Assembly: GCA_907165275.2 (NCBI GenBank) | Contig: OU015670.1 | Span: 771,501 to 835,500, forward strand | Direction of reading: 5' to 3' | Length of the DNA stretch: 64,000 nucleotides | From: Zygaena filipendulae | Lineage: Eukaryota > Arthropoda > Insecta > Lepidoptera > Zygaenidae | In this document: positions 22,745-33,369 of the stretch, one piece after another | Layout: every line of letters starts with the position of its first letter | Numbering within the stretch: the first letter of the stretch is position 1 | Program-made: the position numbers and the translations under genes | Notes under the pieces: model-generated | What the model was told of the DNA's origin: nothing | What the model saw: the letters and a program-made list of their open reading frames with translations, nothing else | Database searches by the model: none

Positions 22745-23633
22745 TTTCTTCTTTCAAAACAAATTTCCTTCGAATCTATCAATTTTAATTTGTCTGTCAT
22801 TTAAGTCTTATTTAGTTTTTGGTTTTTCACATATTTTTACTACTTACCCTCATTATTTTCCTTGGTGTAAGTGGAATCGTCTTGATTATACTTTTGATAA
22901 ATCTTAAATTTTTAAAATTGATTGTTTCTTATATTTATACTCGTACAATGTTTATAATAAATCACCTTCACACACTACCGTACTATCCCCAAAACAAAAA
23001 TAAAAATTATTTCTTGTTTACAAAAGGTGCCCACCTTCATGCAGACGGAGATCTTAACCACAATGGCGTGTGTTGTTGTGGCGAGGTGGTCGTTAACAGT
23101 CTTTTTTTTTTATTTATTATATTTTTGTACTATTATTTTGTTCTGTGGTAATATTGGAAAATGCTATTTTATTATTCTATTTATTTCTTAATTTAGTTTC
23201 ATTGTACTAAAAGTATTGTATTATAATTATTGTATTATAAGTAGTGTATTACAGATCTTACAGTATTTATAATGTTTAAGTACTTTGTATGTATTGTTTA
23301 TTTCAGTAAGAATTATTTACCTGTATTTTTCTACATTATTTATCTTTTATATTTTTTATGTTTAGTTGGTGTACTTGTATTTATATGTATAGTATCATTT
23401 TTTTCTGTAACTCTTCTTTTGTTACCCCCGTCCGTGCGTGACAGCGGGCTGCCAACTGAAAACCAGCGCTAGGTGTTCCCGCACCTAGCTAATGCTGAGT
23501 TGGTGACCCTTTCGGCAGAGCATGCAAGAGATATTATCTATGTTTCTTTAGATTAGGCACTGTTGATGTTTGTTTCTCTTTCTTGTGTGTTGTGCTGAAA
23601 TAAATGTATTTTCTTCTTCTTCTTCTTCTTCTT
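22745..23633 (+). mobile_element. 5'-truncated LINE end inserted in the tandem array
   Basis: About 890 bp interrupts the 47-bp array. It ends GTGCTGAAATAAATGTATTT followed by a (CTT)n tail, and carries GGTGACCCTTTCGGCAGAGC and CAACTGAAAACCAGCGCTAG, typical of a non-LTR retrotransposon 3' UTR. The 110- and 66-codon frames within are AT-driven and show no domain. The opposite strand of the host element is unaffected. Confidence 0.65.
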
Positions 23634-23915
23634 AAAACTAAACATCGTCATGGCACTCTCACCAATAACGACTCACTCTTAAAACTAAACATCGTCATGG
23701 TACTTTCACCAATAACGACTCACTCTTAGAACTAAACATCGCCATGGCACTCTCACCAATAACGACTCACTCTTAAAACTAAATATTGTTATATGACTCT
23801 CAACAGTAACGACTCACTCTTAAAACTAAACATCGTCATGGCACTCTCACCAATAACGACTCACTCTTAAAACTAAACATCGTTATATGACTCTCAACAG
23901 TAACGACTCACTCTT
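23634..23915. repeat. 47-bp tandem array, right part
   Basis: About six units with the 47-bp period: TTAAAACTAAACATCGTCAT then GGCACTCTCACCAATAACGA. Two units share the variant ATATGACTCTCAACAGTAAC. Repeat boundaries have no conserved dyad and units have no unique spacers, so this is a satellite and not a CRISPR. Confidence 0.88.
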
Positions 23916-24239
23916 AATTAAGATAGAAGAATAAAATATACTGTCATAGGCATTGTCATCCACGACAACTCGCTTAAATTAGTAGTTTTCTCTAGTTTAG
24001 CTAATCATTGAAACAAAGTAGATTTTCCACAAAAGGTCTATGTTCTCACTTAGTCTTATCGAATTCAGTTATAAAATCGCTGGTATTAACATACTTAACT
24101 CTTAATTCTTATCATACTTATTCTCTATTCATTCCTATTACAAACAATCATCATAATGCAATTTTTTTTTTTTTTTTTTTGAGACCAATAATAATATTGC
24201 GTCACTTTCTCATTCTATTGTATCACTTTACTTTTATAT

Positions 24240-27200
24240 TCACTCTGAATCACTTGACATCACGTCATGATCAAAAACTAACCAAGGTTGAAGTTTTTCA
24301 ACGGCGTAAATTCCTTTATATGCTTTTGATCCGTCCTTCCTAGTAATGGGAGTGTCTTCAACCTCATATCTATCGTTACCAATAACTTTTGAAACTCTAT
24401 AAGGCCCAACAAATTTAGGCAGCAGTTTTCGACTATGACCTGGCTCTGTACGAATATCTTTGTCTACTCTGACTAAATCACCAACTTTGTACTGCGTAGA
24501 TTCTTTACGATTTTTATCAAAATATATTTTTTGTTTAACTTGATCTTTTTGTATTTTAGCATCCGCCGCGGTTCTAATCTCATCGCGATCTAAAGGTTCA
24601 TGTCCTTCTGACACAACGGAATTCATTAGACTATCTGAATCACCAGTAGCTTGGACACCAAATAATAATTCTGACGGAGTACGACCTGTAGTTTTATTTA
24701 CAGTATTATTTAATGACCACTGAACTTGAGGTATAGCTAAGTCCCACTCATTTTCTGGACGATTATGGTTTGCTGCTGTTAATGAATCTATAATGGTCCG
24801 GTTGTATCTCTCAACCTGTCCATTCGCCCTGGGGTAGGCGACCGCATTTAGTATGTGTTTTATATCCCTTTCATGAATGAATTTTGCAAATTCTTTGCTG
24901 GTAAAGCTAGAGCCTCGATCGGAAATAATACGACGAGGTGTTCCAAACAATGAGAAGTACTCCTTAAAAACTTGAATGGTTGTACTACTTTTCACGCTTT
25001 TAACCGGTTTAATATAAACAAATTTTGTAAAAGAATCGATTATTACAAGAATGTGACAATTTTTCTTTTTGCTTATGGGGAATGGACCACAGTGGTCAGT
25101 ATGTAGAGTATCAAAGGGCTTATTTACCTTGGGAATTGGGTGTAGGAGGCCTTCCTTAGGGCCACCTGGTATTTTATTGTGGGCACAATTTAGACAAGAA
25201 CTGCAATACTTTTTAATAAAACGCCGCATCTTTTTAAACCAGTAGACCTGGCTAACTTTATGATAGGTTTTGTCAAAACCAAAATGTCCTGCATCATCGT
25301 GGTTCATGCGAACGATTTGCCACCTAACTGATTTAGGGACCACCCATCTCAAATTTGTGTCTCCTTCTTTATTAGTCGAAATCCTATATAAACGACCGTT
25401 CTTTACGATAAAATTTTTGTGAACCTCAACTATATCTTGTGTGGATGGATCTTCCAAAATACTTATGATTCTTTGTACTTCTGAGTCCTGTTGCTGCACT
25501 GTGCGTAACCAAGCATCGTCGTCTATAGCAAAAACCTCAACGATTTCCATTTTATCTGTTGTGTTAGATCTAGACGGATTCCGCGACAATGCATCAACAT
25601 GACTCATTTTGTCTCCGCCTCTGTGTTCAACAACAAAATCATATTCCTGCATCATTATATACCAACGTGCAACTCTGGGTATCAAATCTCTTTTTGTCAT
25701 TGTGCTTCGTATTGCTGCACAATCAGTAACAACTTTAAAAGATTTACCCAAAATGTATACCCTAAATCGACTTAGTGCATTAACCACTGCTAACGTCTCC
25801 AACTCATATGAGTGTAGTTTACTTTCATCTGTGGTGGTTTGGCGACTGTAAAAAGCTATGGGTTGGAAAACATTATTTTTAGCTTTTTGCAACAATATAG
25901 CGCCAATTCCTACTTTACTTGCATCGGTATGAACTTCAATATCCGCCTGCGGGTCATAAAGTGCAAGTACGGGTCTAGACGTCAATTTTGATTTTAACTC
26001 ATTAAAAGCGTTCAATTGAAGTGTATCGAAACACCAGGAAGCATTTTTCTTTGTAAGCATAGTAAGTGGTTTGGCGATCACTGAATAATTTTGAATAAAC
26101 CGTCTAAAATAACTGGTGAGCCCAACGAATTGCCGGACCTCATGCACGTTTTTCGGACAAGGAAAATCTGATACTGCTTTGATCTTTGCTGCACCAGGTC
26201 TTATGCCTTGGGAACTGATTTCATAACCCAAATAATTTATTTGAAGTAGAAAAAACGAATATTTTTTTAAATTTAATGTTAAATGAGCTGATTTTAATAA
26301 CTGAAAGACTTTTTCTAACTTTTCTAGTCCTTCTTCGACTGTGCTAGATGTAATTAAAACATCATCCATGTAAGCTAACGCTAGATCTCGATCCCTACTG
26401 CCTTTTAACATGGTATTCATCGTTCGTTGGAAAACGCTCGGTGCATTAGCAAGTCCGAAAGGCATACGTTCAAACTCAAACAAGCCATCTGGCGTTACAA
26501 AAGCTGTAAACCGTTTGCTAGCTTCATTCATAGGTACTTGATAATAGCCCGAGGAAAGATCCAAACTAGTAAAGAATTTACTCCCCCCCAACCTATCTAA
26601 CTGATCCTCAATACGGGGTAAAGGATATTTGTCTTTAAGTGTCTTGCGGTTTAAAGCCCGAAAATCGACACAGAGTCTCTTTTCACCATTCTTTTTATTT
26701 ACCAATATAACAGGACTAGAATAATCCGAAGTACTCTCCCGAATGATGCCATTACTTAAAAGATCTTCAATTATTTTTTGTAAATGTTCGCGCTCACTAT
26801 AAGATACCCTGTATGGATTATACACTACTGGTTTTTCATCTGTTAATACGATATCCATTTCCGTTAAATTTGTCTTACCCAATTCACTTAAATTCATTGC
26901 AAAGCACACCCTATACATCTCAAATAAATTTATTAACTTTTTATATTGTTCTTCCGTGAGATCGGTACCTATGTTAATGCTTGCAATAGGCAAAGGTTCA
27001 AACGTATTAGTTTCCGTTGTAAAACCTATATACTCGGTAGTAGCTTCATTAAATTTTAGCCCTCTGGCTAATAAAACACCCTTATGAATTGGTATCTGAA
27101 TATTTGATAAATTTCTGATTAGTATAAATCCTTTACCCTCAGTACTCTTAAACAAACCAGGTAAAATGTTGTATTCGTTATTTTTAATTAGTCGCAAACT

Positions 27201-28769
27201 ATTCTGTATGTAAAGATCACCAGTGTAACGGCCCTCTACTACAACGTCAATGCATGTTATAGTATTAGGAGAGATAGATGAATCGATTCCAGCATAAACT
27301 TCAAGTTTGATTTTATCATCGTTTACATCGGGTGTAGGAATAAATAATAACTCGTCTTTCGTTTTGAAAAGTACAACATTGGGTTTTTCTGTAAATGATT
27401 GTCCGACTAAAATGGGTGTTTGTAAATAACGATCTTCCACTATTAAAACATCGACTTCAGCCCTGACTAACTCTATTTCTATAACTAATTTCATTCTTCC
27501 TAAAGGAATAACTACAGAATTTCCGAACCCTTGTAACATTGGTAAATTACTGGCATCCCAATTATCAATATCACTTAAGCGCTTTGCATAAGATTCCTGA
27601 ATCAACGTACACTTACTACCCAGGTCGATATACCCTTTCATGACATTATTATCAACTTTTACATTTTTAAAATACTTCTCATTGCCAATCTCGTTACTAT
27701 TTGTAATACACATTACTGACTTACTTTGTTCAGAGTTACTGCTTTTACCCGTGTCCTCATTATTGTTTCTTTTACGACAGTCTTTTGTATCATGGCCTAA
27801 TTTAAAACACAGACTGCACCTTTTTATCGGTTTATTACATTTCAAACTTATGTGTCCTAATTCGTTGCAATTAAAACATCTAACATTAGAATTGTCCATC
27901 TTGGTCGACTCATTCATAGTTCTATTAACGTTTTTATTATTTAAATTGTTACGATTACGAATGTTACTAGGCATCGCGTTATTTTCATGCTGTGTCACCG
28001 TCCTCAAGTAATTTAAAACTTGTTCAGGTTCACTAAACATACACGCCCCCGCGCCCATACGTACAAATTTATCGTCTATTCCGTGAATCAGGCAACCTAC
28101 AGCCTTAGAACCAGTTATTTCACATTTATTTATTAAAGCCATTTTATCGAAATAATAATGTTCTAGAGAGTATCCAATCCTACAACGTAGCTTCAACATG
28201 CATGTCAACAAATCGCCGTAATTTTCATTCGAAGGAAAACTTAACTTAAGTTTTTGTGTCCATTCGGTCCAAGTATACAAAACTGATGGCAGGCCCTGAT
28301 ACCACTTCTTAGCTAAACCAATCAGTTTAGGTAAGGCGTAGTGACATATTTGGCGGTCATTCCAGGAATAAATTTGTGCACACTCATTAACTTTATTAAT
28401 CCAATTTTCTATTGTCTGACTATTACTACTCGGGTCGAACTCGGGTATTACACTAAATGCTACCGGAAAATTATTTTGCGCCCAGAAATTAGCATTGTTC
28501 AAACTCCCCGGATTATACTGATTAACCGTTTCAGATAAACTCGGCTGAATTGTTGCCAGCGGAGGGGTTTTGGTTGATTCTCGGTATTTACTGGATTGAT
28601 TTCTAGTTTTCGAGGTGCTACGCTTTTTATTTCTATGACTTTTATGTTTGTGGCTACGCTGCCTTTTAGTGCGCCGTGTGTTATGTGTAAATTCACGACT
28701 ACTGCTCGAATTAGTACTGGAGGAGCTACTTTCACTTAAATCACGCTGTTTTCTTTTAGATTTACCCAT
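24240..28769 (-). CDS. Gag-Pol polyprotein of a Ty3/gypsy-type element
   Basis: An uninterrupted 1509-residue frame. Gag: basic, serine-rich N-terminus (1-65), a capsid-like region (about 100-260), then two CCHC knuckles (C298-C301-H306-C311 and C318-C321-H326-C331). Aspartic protease: DLGS at 382-385 in place of the usual D-T/S-G, followed by ILVGQ near 453. Reverse transcriptase: SLDLSSGYYQ at 735-744 and YMDD at 800-803. RNase H: D949 (HTDAS), E989, D1016, D1059. Integrase: H1157, H1162, C1192, C1195, then D1225, D1284, E1320, and a GPY motif at 1455-1457. All catalytic residues I can locate are present. Gag and pol are fused in one frame with no frameshift site. It would make the particle and copy the RNA to DNA. 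No env follows. Confidence 0.96.
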   Translation of the reverse strand: MGKSKRKQRDLSESSSSSTNSSSSREFTHNTRRTKRQRSHKHKSHRNKKRSTSKTRNQSSKYRESTKTPPLATIQPSLSETVNQYNPGSLNNANFWAQNNFPVAFSVIPEFDPSSNSQTIENWINKVNECAQIYSWNDRQICHYALPKLIGLAKKWYQGLPSVLYTWTEWTQKLKLSFPSNENYGDLLTCMLKLRCRIGYSLEHYYFDKMALINKCEITGSKAVGCLIHGIDDKFVRMGAGACMFSEPEQVLNYLRTVTQHENNAMPSNIRNRNNLNNKNVNRTMNESTKMDNSNVRCFNCNELGHISLKCNKPIKRCSLCFKLGHDTKDCRKRNNNEDTGKSSNSEQSKSVMCITNSNEIGNEKYFKNVKVDNNVMKGYIDLGSKCTLIQESYAKRLSDIDNWDASNLPMLQGFGNSVVIPLGRMKLVIEIELVRAEVDVLIVEDRYLQTPILVGQSFTEKPNVVLFKTKDELLFIPTPDVNDDKIKLEVYAGIDSSISPNTITCIDVVVEGRYTGDLYIQNSLRLIKNNEYNILPGLFKSTEGKGFILIRNLSNIQIPIHKGVLLARGLKFNEATTEYIGFTTETNTFEPLPIASINIGTDLTEEQYKKLINLFEMYRVCFAMNLSELGKTNLTEMDIVLTDEKPVVYNPYRVSYSEREHLQKIIEDLLSNGIIRESTSDYSSPVILVNKKNGEKRLCVDFRALNRKTLKDKYPLPRIEDQLDRLGGSKFFTSLDLSSGYYQVPMNEASKRFTAFVTPDGLFEFERMPFGLANAPSVFQRTMNTMLKGSRDRDLALAYMDDVLITSSTVEEGLEKLEKVFQLLKSAHLTLNLKKYSFFLLQINYLGYEISSQGIRPGAAKIKAVSDFPCPKNVHEVRQFVGLTSYFRRFIQNYSVIAKPLTMLTKKNASWCFDTLQLNAFNELKSKLTSRPVLALYDPQADIEVHTDASKVGIGAILLQKAKNNVFQPIAFYSRQTTTDESKLHSYELETLAVVNALSRFRVYILGKSFKVVTDCAAIRSTMTKRDLIPRVARWYIMMQEYDFVVEHRGGDKMSHVDALSRNPSRSNTTDKMEIVEVFAIDDDAWLRTVQQQDSEVQRIISILEDPSTQDIVEVHKNFIVKNGRLYRISTNKEGDTNLRWVVPKSVRWQIVRMNHDDAGHFGFDKTYHKVSQVYWFKKMRRFIKKYCSSCLNCAHNKIPGGPKEGLLHPIPKVNKPFDTLHTDHCGPFPISKKKNCHILVIIDSFTKFVYIKPVKSVKSSTTIQVFKEYFSLFGTPRRIISDRGSSFTSKEFAKFIHERDIKHILNAVAYPRANGQVERYNRTIIDSLTAANHNRPENEWDLAIPQVQWSLNNTVNKTTGRTPSELLFGVQATGDSDSLMNSVVSEGHEPLDRDEIRTAADAKIQKDQVKQKIYFDKNRKESTQYKVGDLVRVDKDIRTEPGHSRKLLPKFVGPYRVSKVIGNDRYEVEDTPITRKDGSKAYKGIYAVEKLQPWLVFDHDVMSSDSE

Positions 28770-29345
28770 AATTAATTATAATGAGATCAAGCAATTCAGA
28801 GCAAATAAAATACAAAATAATCTATGGTATACTAATACAAATAACAAAAGAGAAAATAAGAACAGAATTAAACAACCTGATCATAGCATAATTTTAGTAT
28901 AGAAACCAACTAAAATGTTACAGTAATACCTATTAAGTTATTCAGTCTGTGTCACACTTGACACTGTGCTTTGTATTACAATAAATATGTGACAATTGAC
29001 GTATGTATGTAGCGTAAACATTAAAGGTTGTTGTTCATTTAATCAGCTTTCTCAAGTTACAATACACATAACATAGCTAGGACGCCGTTAGTTATAACGC
29101 ACAAAAAGTTTTAAGTCCGTAAACTGTAGGTATCGCTATTTATGTCGCCCAATGCAGGCAATGGCACTTATTACCTACGTTTTTCACTATTTAGTCATTC
29201 AATTTTATTCACAAACACCGTCGAATGGTGTAGTTAGATATACCAGGAACCATTAATTTTAACTTTGGATTACACTTTATTCTTATTAAAATTGCATGAA
29301 TATAGTCGAAATAAGGTTGATTGTTTATTTTTCACAATGTTTTTA
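28770..29345 (-). other. Leader of the LTR element, gag-proximal part
   Basis: Non-coding 5' leader between the gag start and the nested DNA transposon. It resumes at 31887-32043. Removing the nested element leaves a leader of about 730 bp, normal for the family. Confidence 0.65.
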
Positions 29346-29880
29346 GGGTGAATATACGCTATTTGAATTTCAACGGTCCTTAGACAAATTTTATGTTAAA
29401 ATAATGATATTGTTAATACCGTATGCTGAAATAATAAAGAATATCGTCTTTTATTCGGCCCACGTAATTAATTCGCGATAATTTTTAATTTTAGGCATTA
29501 ATGCCTTAAAATAGTACCAAATGTATACTACCCTGGCCTTACCCCATTAGTAGATTTTATAATTTTCAGGGCCTAATGCTTTTAATATTTATGGCATTAG
29601 GTTTTCTACCAATATTATCATATACCTAAATAAATATCGAAACATATTTTATCAAAATACATAGTAAAATTATTAATTAATACAAAAAAAAATTCTCTCA
29701 TTTCACGTCCCATTACAATAATGTCACTTCACCTGGCGAATTTCAAAGACTAAAAAATAGACATAAAACTGCTAAAGTATGGTTTTGACATAGAATGACG
29801 CGTGGAGTACAGTGTGAAGTAAAAAGCAAGATAACGGCGTGGAGCAAAATTTAAATAATTTTGCGTCAGTTTTCAATTCA

Positions 29881-29925
29881 ATGTCGGGGAGCGGGATTGT
29901 GCCAGTCGTTGCAGTATTTCCCTTG
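29881..29925 (+). pseudogene. First-exon remnant of the nested transposon gene
   Basis: ATG followed by 15 codons (MSGSGIVPVVAVFPL) and then the donor GTGAGTATA. An initiator-like CGTCAGTTTTC lies about 15 bp upstream. It looks like exon 1 of a spliced transposon gene. The rest of that gene is broken, and I do not recognise the peptide. Confidence 0.4.
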
Positions 29926-30754
29926 GTGAGTATATATTTTTATATTTTATCGTCCCGTATTTGTAAATAAGTTCAATACAATATTTATAGTGTGTAGATG
30001 CTATATATTACGTGACATTGTGATCGGAAAAATCAGTGAGGGTATTTTTGTGGGTTATTTGCAATTTCCTCACTTCCCTGGCGTCACTTCCCTGGCATTT
30101 ACTATGCCAGGGTAAATACATTCGCCACAAGGGAGTGACAAAATTTAGTTTCTTTGATATTTCTTTATGTTAGTTATTTCATTTGTTCTAGATACTCCAT
30201 TACCTTTACTTGAATTCAATGAGGAATGTTAAAAAAAGAGCGAACAAGGGAATAGGGGCTAGAAAAAAAGCGCTGAGCAGAGAAATTACGTTACCATGTA
30301 TTTAAAAATGGTCCTGTCAAAAATACTGAATTTAAAGAGAAATAAAAGCTAAAATACCAATGAAAAAAGGAAAAGAGACAAATTAAGAGTATTAAAGACA
30401 TTACTGAAATGGAACAAATTTCAATTAAAAACAAAAATTTGTCATTAAACAATTACGTCAAAAGGTACACAAGTATCAAAAGAAACATTTGCTGGTTTAC
30501 TGAAAGTACATCAACTATGAGGAAACCTATTAAGAAAGATGTTGTACATGAAGACCCTCAGCAGTTTTTGTAGTAACTTTTGTCCTCACTTCCACTTAGG
30601 CGACATTAAATACATCCAAAAAGATAAAACGAAATTGAATATTGTTGCTGCAGTATACATACACAGATCCTAAGGAAGATATGCAAAACCAAATGATTCC
30701 ACAAACATCTACTAGTCGGATAGTCTGTCAAGACCAGTACTTGTGGTATACCAG

Positions 30755-31055
30755 ACCCCTACTAATATTATAAATGCGAAAGTAACTTAGTCTGTTTTTA
30801 CCCTTTCAGGCCTTAATGGCTCAACCGATCATCATGAAATTTTGTACACACGTTGTCAGAGATACAAAAAAGGACATAGGGTACTTTTATCTCGAAATTC
30901 CCGTGGGAACTCTGAAATTGACGCCGGTAAAATCTCATGAAATTTCATATGTATACACATTGTCAGGGGTATAGAAAAGGACATAGATACTTTGTATCCC
31001 ACAATTCTTGCGTGATCTCCGAATTTTTTGCGGGTGAAACCGTGGGGACAGCTAA
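30755..31055 (+). mobile_element. Two decayed Helitron pieces inside the nested transposon
   Basis: The first begins CCTACTAATATTATAAATGC and reaches AACTCTGAAATTGACGCCGG; the second resumes at ATGAAATTTCATATGTATAC and ends GGTGAAACCGTGGGGACAGC. They are visibly older than the LTR element that encloses them. Confidence 0.65.
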
Positions 31056-32027
31056 GTAGTTAATGATAAAAAAATATCTAAAGATCTCTATACTGAAGAT
31101 GGTACTCTTTAAAATATACGTAGATGAAAATAACGTGTCTGATGTTAAATGGGAAGAGATTTTGACCATATACCCGTGTCAAATATACTTTACAGAGTAT
31201 TTTATAAGTTTCCAGAGGCAGTAGATGTTTTGATATGTAAAGTGTTGATTGCTTAGTATTTAAGTAAAAAACATTTAGTTTAGCAGAAAAGATTGATACT
31301 GTTCTTTTAAAAAATGAAAGTATTCATTTATGCTGTACCATGTGTAGTGTGTACCATGATATTTTTTAATTGTTTAAATATCCTTGACACTGAAAGGTAT
31401 GTACCATAGCTAGGTAATATTTTATTTTGTTGTATACTTAATTTTTTAATTCTCAGATGAGACTGATTAATGACATTTAATTTGGGTAATTAAGACTTAT
31501 GCATTGATAACAAAACCAACCAAACAAATCAAACCATTCGTTTTATTATGAAACTGTAGAGACTGATTGTATTCTATGTACAAAAAAATTTCGAAATAAT
31601 ATTTATTTATGTGTTTTATTTAATATTATTTAAGTTTCCTAGCTAATAATTAATAGATTGTCACTTTTCTGCCTTAATTTGTCACTACTCTGCCAATGGT
31701 GTCACTCCCCTGATAACACATTTTCCCCTGGAGGCTATAAAATTGAAAAAAATGGAAAAATCTTCTGGCCCTTATCATTACAAATATAAAAATAATGTTG
31801 ATTAGTCAAATTATTAATATCAAATTAAACAGAATAATTTTCCTTTTGGGACACAAAAAACTCAAATACCGTATATTCACCCTTTAACACTTTAACTTCA
31901 ATTTTTGTGCTTAAACACAAATGTAAACACAACGAAGTTCACTGATGAATGCCGATTTTATAGCCAAAATGTAAAAACGTCTGACCTTTGTTCAGAAGAC
32001 CGTAGCTTCAGCACGTAGTTTGAAGTA

Positions 32028-32043
32028 TATCCCACTTTTGAAA
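32028..32043 (-). promoter_or_regulatory. Putative primer binding site (tRNA-Leu-like)
   Basis: Directly inside the 5' LTR the element strand reads TTTCAAAAGTGGGAT. The complement of an animal tRNA-Leu 3' end (without CCA) is, from memory, TGTCAGAAGTGGGAT, giving 13 of 15 matches. Placement and similarity suggest tRNA-Leu priming with a few bases trimmed. This is inference. Confidence 0.45.
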
Positions 32044-32311
32044 TATTAAATAACACTATATTTCCAGGGACAAACGATACTTTATTGCTATCAACCTCTT
32101 TCTTTTTACAAGACTCGTTTTTTTCTATGTTGGCCGCGCTCGATGTCAGTCCGAAGTAAGTCATGACCAAAACGACGTTTGAGACGATCAAACGTCAAAA
32201 CGTCTGTCAAACGTGTCAATGCCATACCTCATACTCAAAAATGGCGCATATATATTATTGCCTCATGTGAAAATGTCTTTGATTTATTGTATATTTGTAC
32301 ATAAGCTAACA
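32044..32311 (-). repeat. 5' LTR of the retrotransposon
   Basis: 268 bp, identical to 22125-22400 apart from lacking one GCATATAT. On the element strand it starts TGTTAGCTTATG. It is followed by the TACG duplication at 32312-32315. A 77-codon frame over it is incidental. Confidence 0.92.
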
Positions 32312-32478
32312 TACGAGTATGTCTAAAACTCACAAGTCAAAACGATATCAAAGAAATACAGTCGAATCCTTTAGTTATCAGCACAAATGCGAAAGTGAGT
32401 TTGTTTGTTTGTTTGTTAGATTTTAGGAGACAGCGTGACATGAAGACACGTTCCTCAGTTTTCTATAGACGATCATAA

Positions 32479-32782
32479 ATAGGGATGTTGACAACTTTTG
32501 AAAATCTCAATTAAAAAACAATAGTCACGTATTTTTTTATATTTTCAAATAAATTAAAATAAACAGAGATAAAGCACATTAAAGTTTAGGGTGAGGGGGT
32601 CGTGACGTCACAAACCGCAAAAACCGCCATACAAACTGTCAGAATAGTGACGTCACGCGAAATTTCAACTCAATATATCGCCGTAATTTTTTGATTACGT
32701 AAAAAAAGAAAAAATACGTGTCCAATATTTTTTAATAATCTACAAGACGGACTAAAAAAAAAAATTAGTCAACATGCCCATT
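32479..32782 (+). mobile_element. CRE-bearing MITE, copy E
   Basis: Begins AATAGGGATGTTGACAACTT, has a small deletion near the left end (the TAGTCCGTC block is lost), keeps both TGACGTCA palindromes, and ends TTAGTCAACATGCCCATT. Confidence 0.82.
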
Positions 32783-32966
32783 GTCAAATTGGCTAGGGGG
32801 GCTGGGTAAAGTTTGTGCGAAATGCAAGTTCCACGTTTATTTCTTCGTTCGCCGATTGCTGGCCACAACCAGTTGGTTGCGACGCGGTTAGTAGAGAAAG
32901 TTACAATAATAATGGACAAAATATTATGAAGTTTATATCGACACAAACAACTTTTACAATGATTAA

Positions 32967-33150
32967 TCCTTAGCCTTACTAATATTATAAATGCGAAAGT
33001 GAGTTTGTTGTTTGTTTCACGCCTAAACAGTTCAACTGATCACCACGTTTTGCATACACGTTGTCAGGGGTACAGAGAAGGACATAGGGTACTTTTTATC
33101 GCGGAATTCCCGCGGGAACTCCGAAATTAACGCGGCTGTTACCGCGGGAT
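32967..33150 (+). mobile_element. Helitron, 3' tip lost
   Basis: Begins near TCCTTAGCCTTACTAATATT, has TTGTCAGGGGTACAGAGAAG, GGAATTCCCGCGGGAACTCC and GCGGCTGTTACCGCGGG. The CAGCTAG end is absent. Confidence 0.7.
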
Positions 33151-33369
33151 TCATTTAATATTAAAATAATACGTATATTTTGTATCGTGCTGATTATATG
33201 TAAGTATTATTATTTTATAGATGATGATTCAACTTTTATAATGTTGGTTTACCTTTGACCTGAATGTTTATTTGGAAATGTTTGACCTTACCTTTGACCG
33301 AACACGAACGAGCGGCAGGACCTAAAGAAATCTAAAAATAAATATGTGATATTTAAAAAGGTTTTTAAC

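Larger units (their letters stand above)
29346..31882. mobile_element. Nested TIR DNA transposon, decayed
   Basis: The ends are GGGTGAATATACGCTATTTG and its inverse CAAATACCGTATATTCACCC, flanked by TTTA (29342-29345 and 31883-31886). The 2,537-bp body has several subterminal copies of a GTCACTNCCCTGG-like motif in both orientations (near 29722, 30069, 30083, 30106, 30130, 31680, 31699), as in transposase binding regions. A first-exon-like ATG with donor sits at 29881-29925. A stop-ridden coding remnant spans about 30190-30670 (one open stretch includes GTQVSKETFAGLLKVHQL). Two decayed Helitrons lie inside. The superfamily is not settled; a 4-bp duplication is used by several groups. Confidence 0.75.
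22125..32311 (-). mobile_element. Full-length Ty3/gypsy-type LTR retrotransposon
   Basis: A 10,187-bp element on the minus strand: 5' LTR at 32044-32311, leader, gag-pol frame 28769-24240, 3' region with tandem repeats, 3' LTR at 22125-22400. The flanking duplication is TACG. The LTRs are identical except for an 8-bp GCATATAT expansion, and the polyprotein frame is open, so the insertion looks recent. No envelope-type frame follows pol. The leader carries a nested DNA transposon (29346-31882) and the 3' region a nested LINE end (22745-23633), which account for about 3.4 kb of the length. Domain order RT-RNase H-integrase places it in Ty3/gypsy rather than copia. Confidence 0.93.

Noticed and set aside
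23634..23915. CRISPR-like array
   Set aside because: Head-to-tail 47-bp units without unique spacers, in a eukaryotic retrotransposon.
22401..24239. Envelope-type third gene of the LTR element
   Set aside because: No long frame with membrane or signal features; the region is tandem repeats plus a LINE end.
27640..28011. 123-codon plus-strand frame with hydrophobic runs
   Set aside because: Antisense shadow of the gag zinc-knuckle and protease region.
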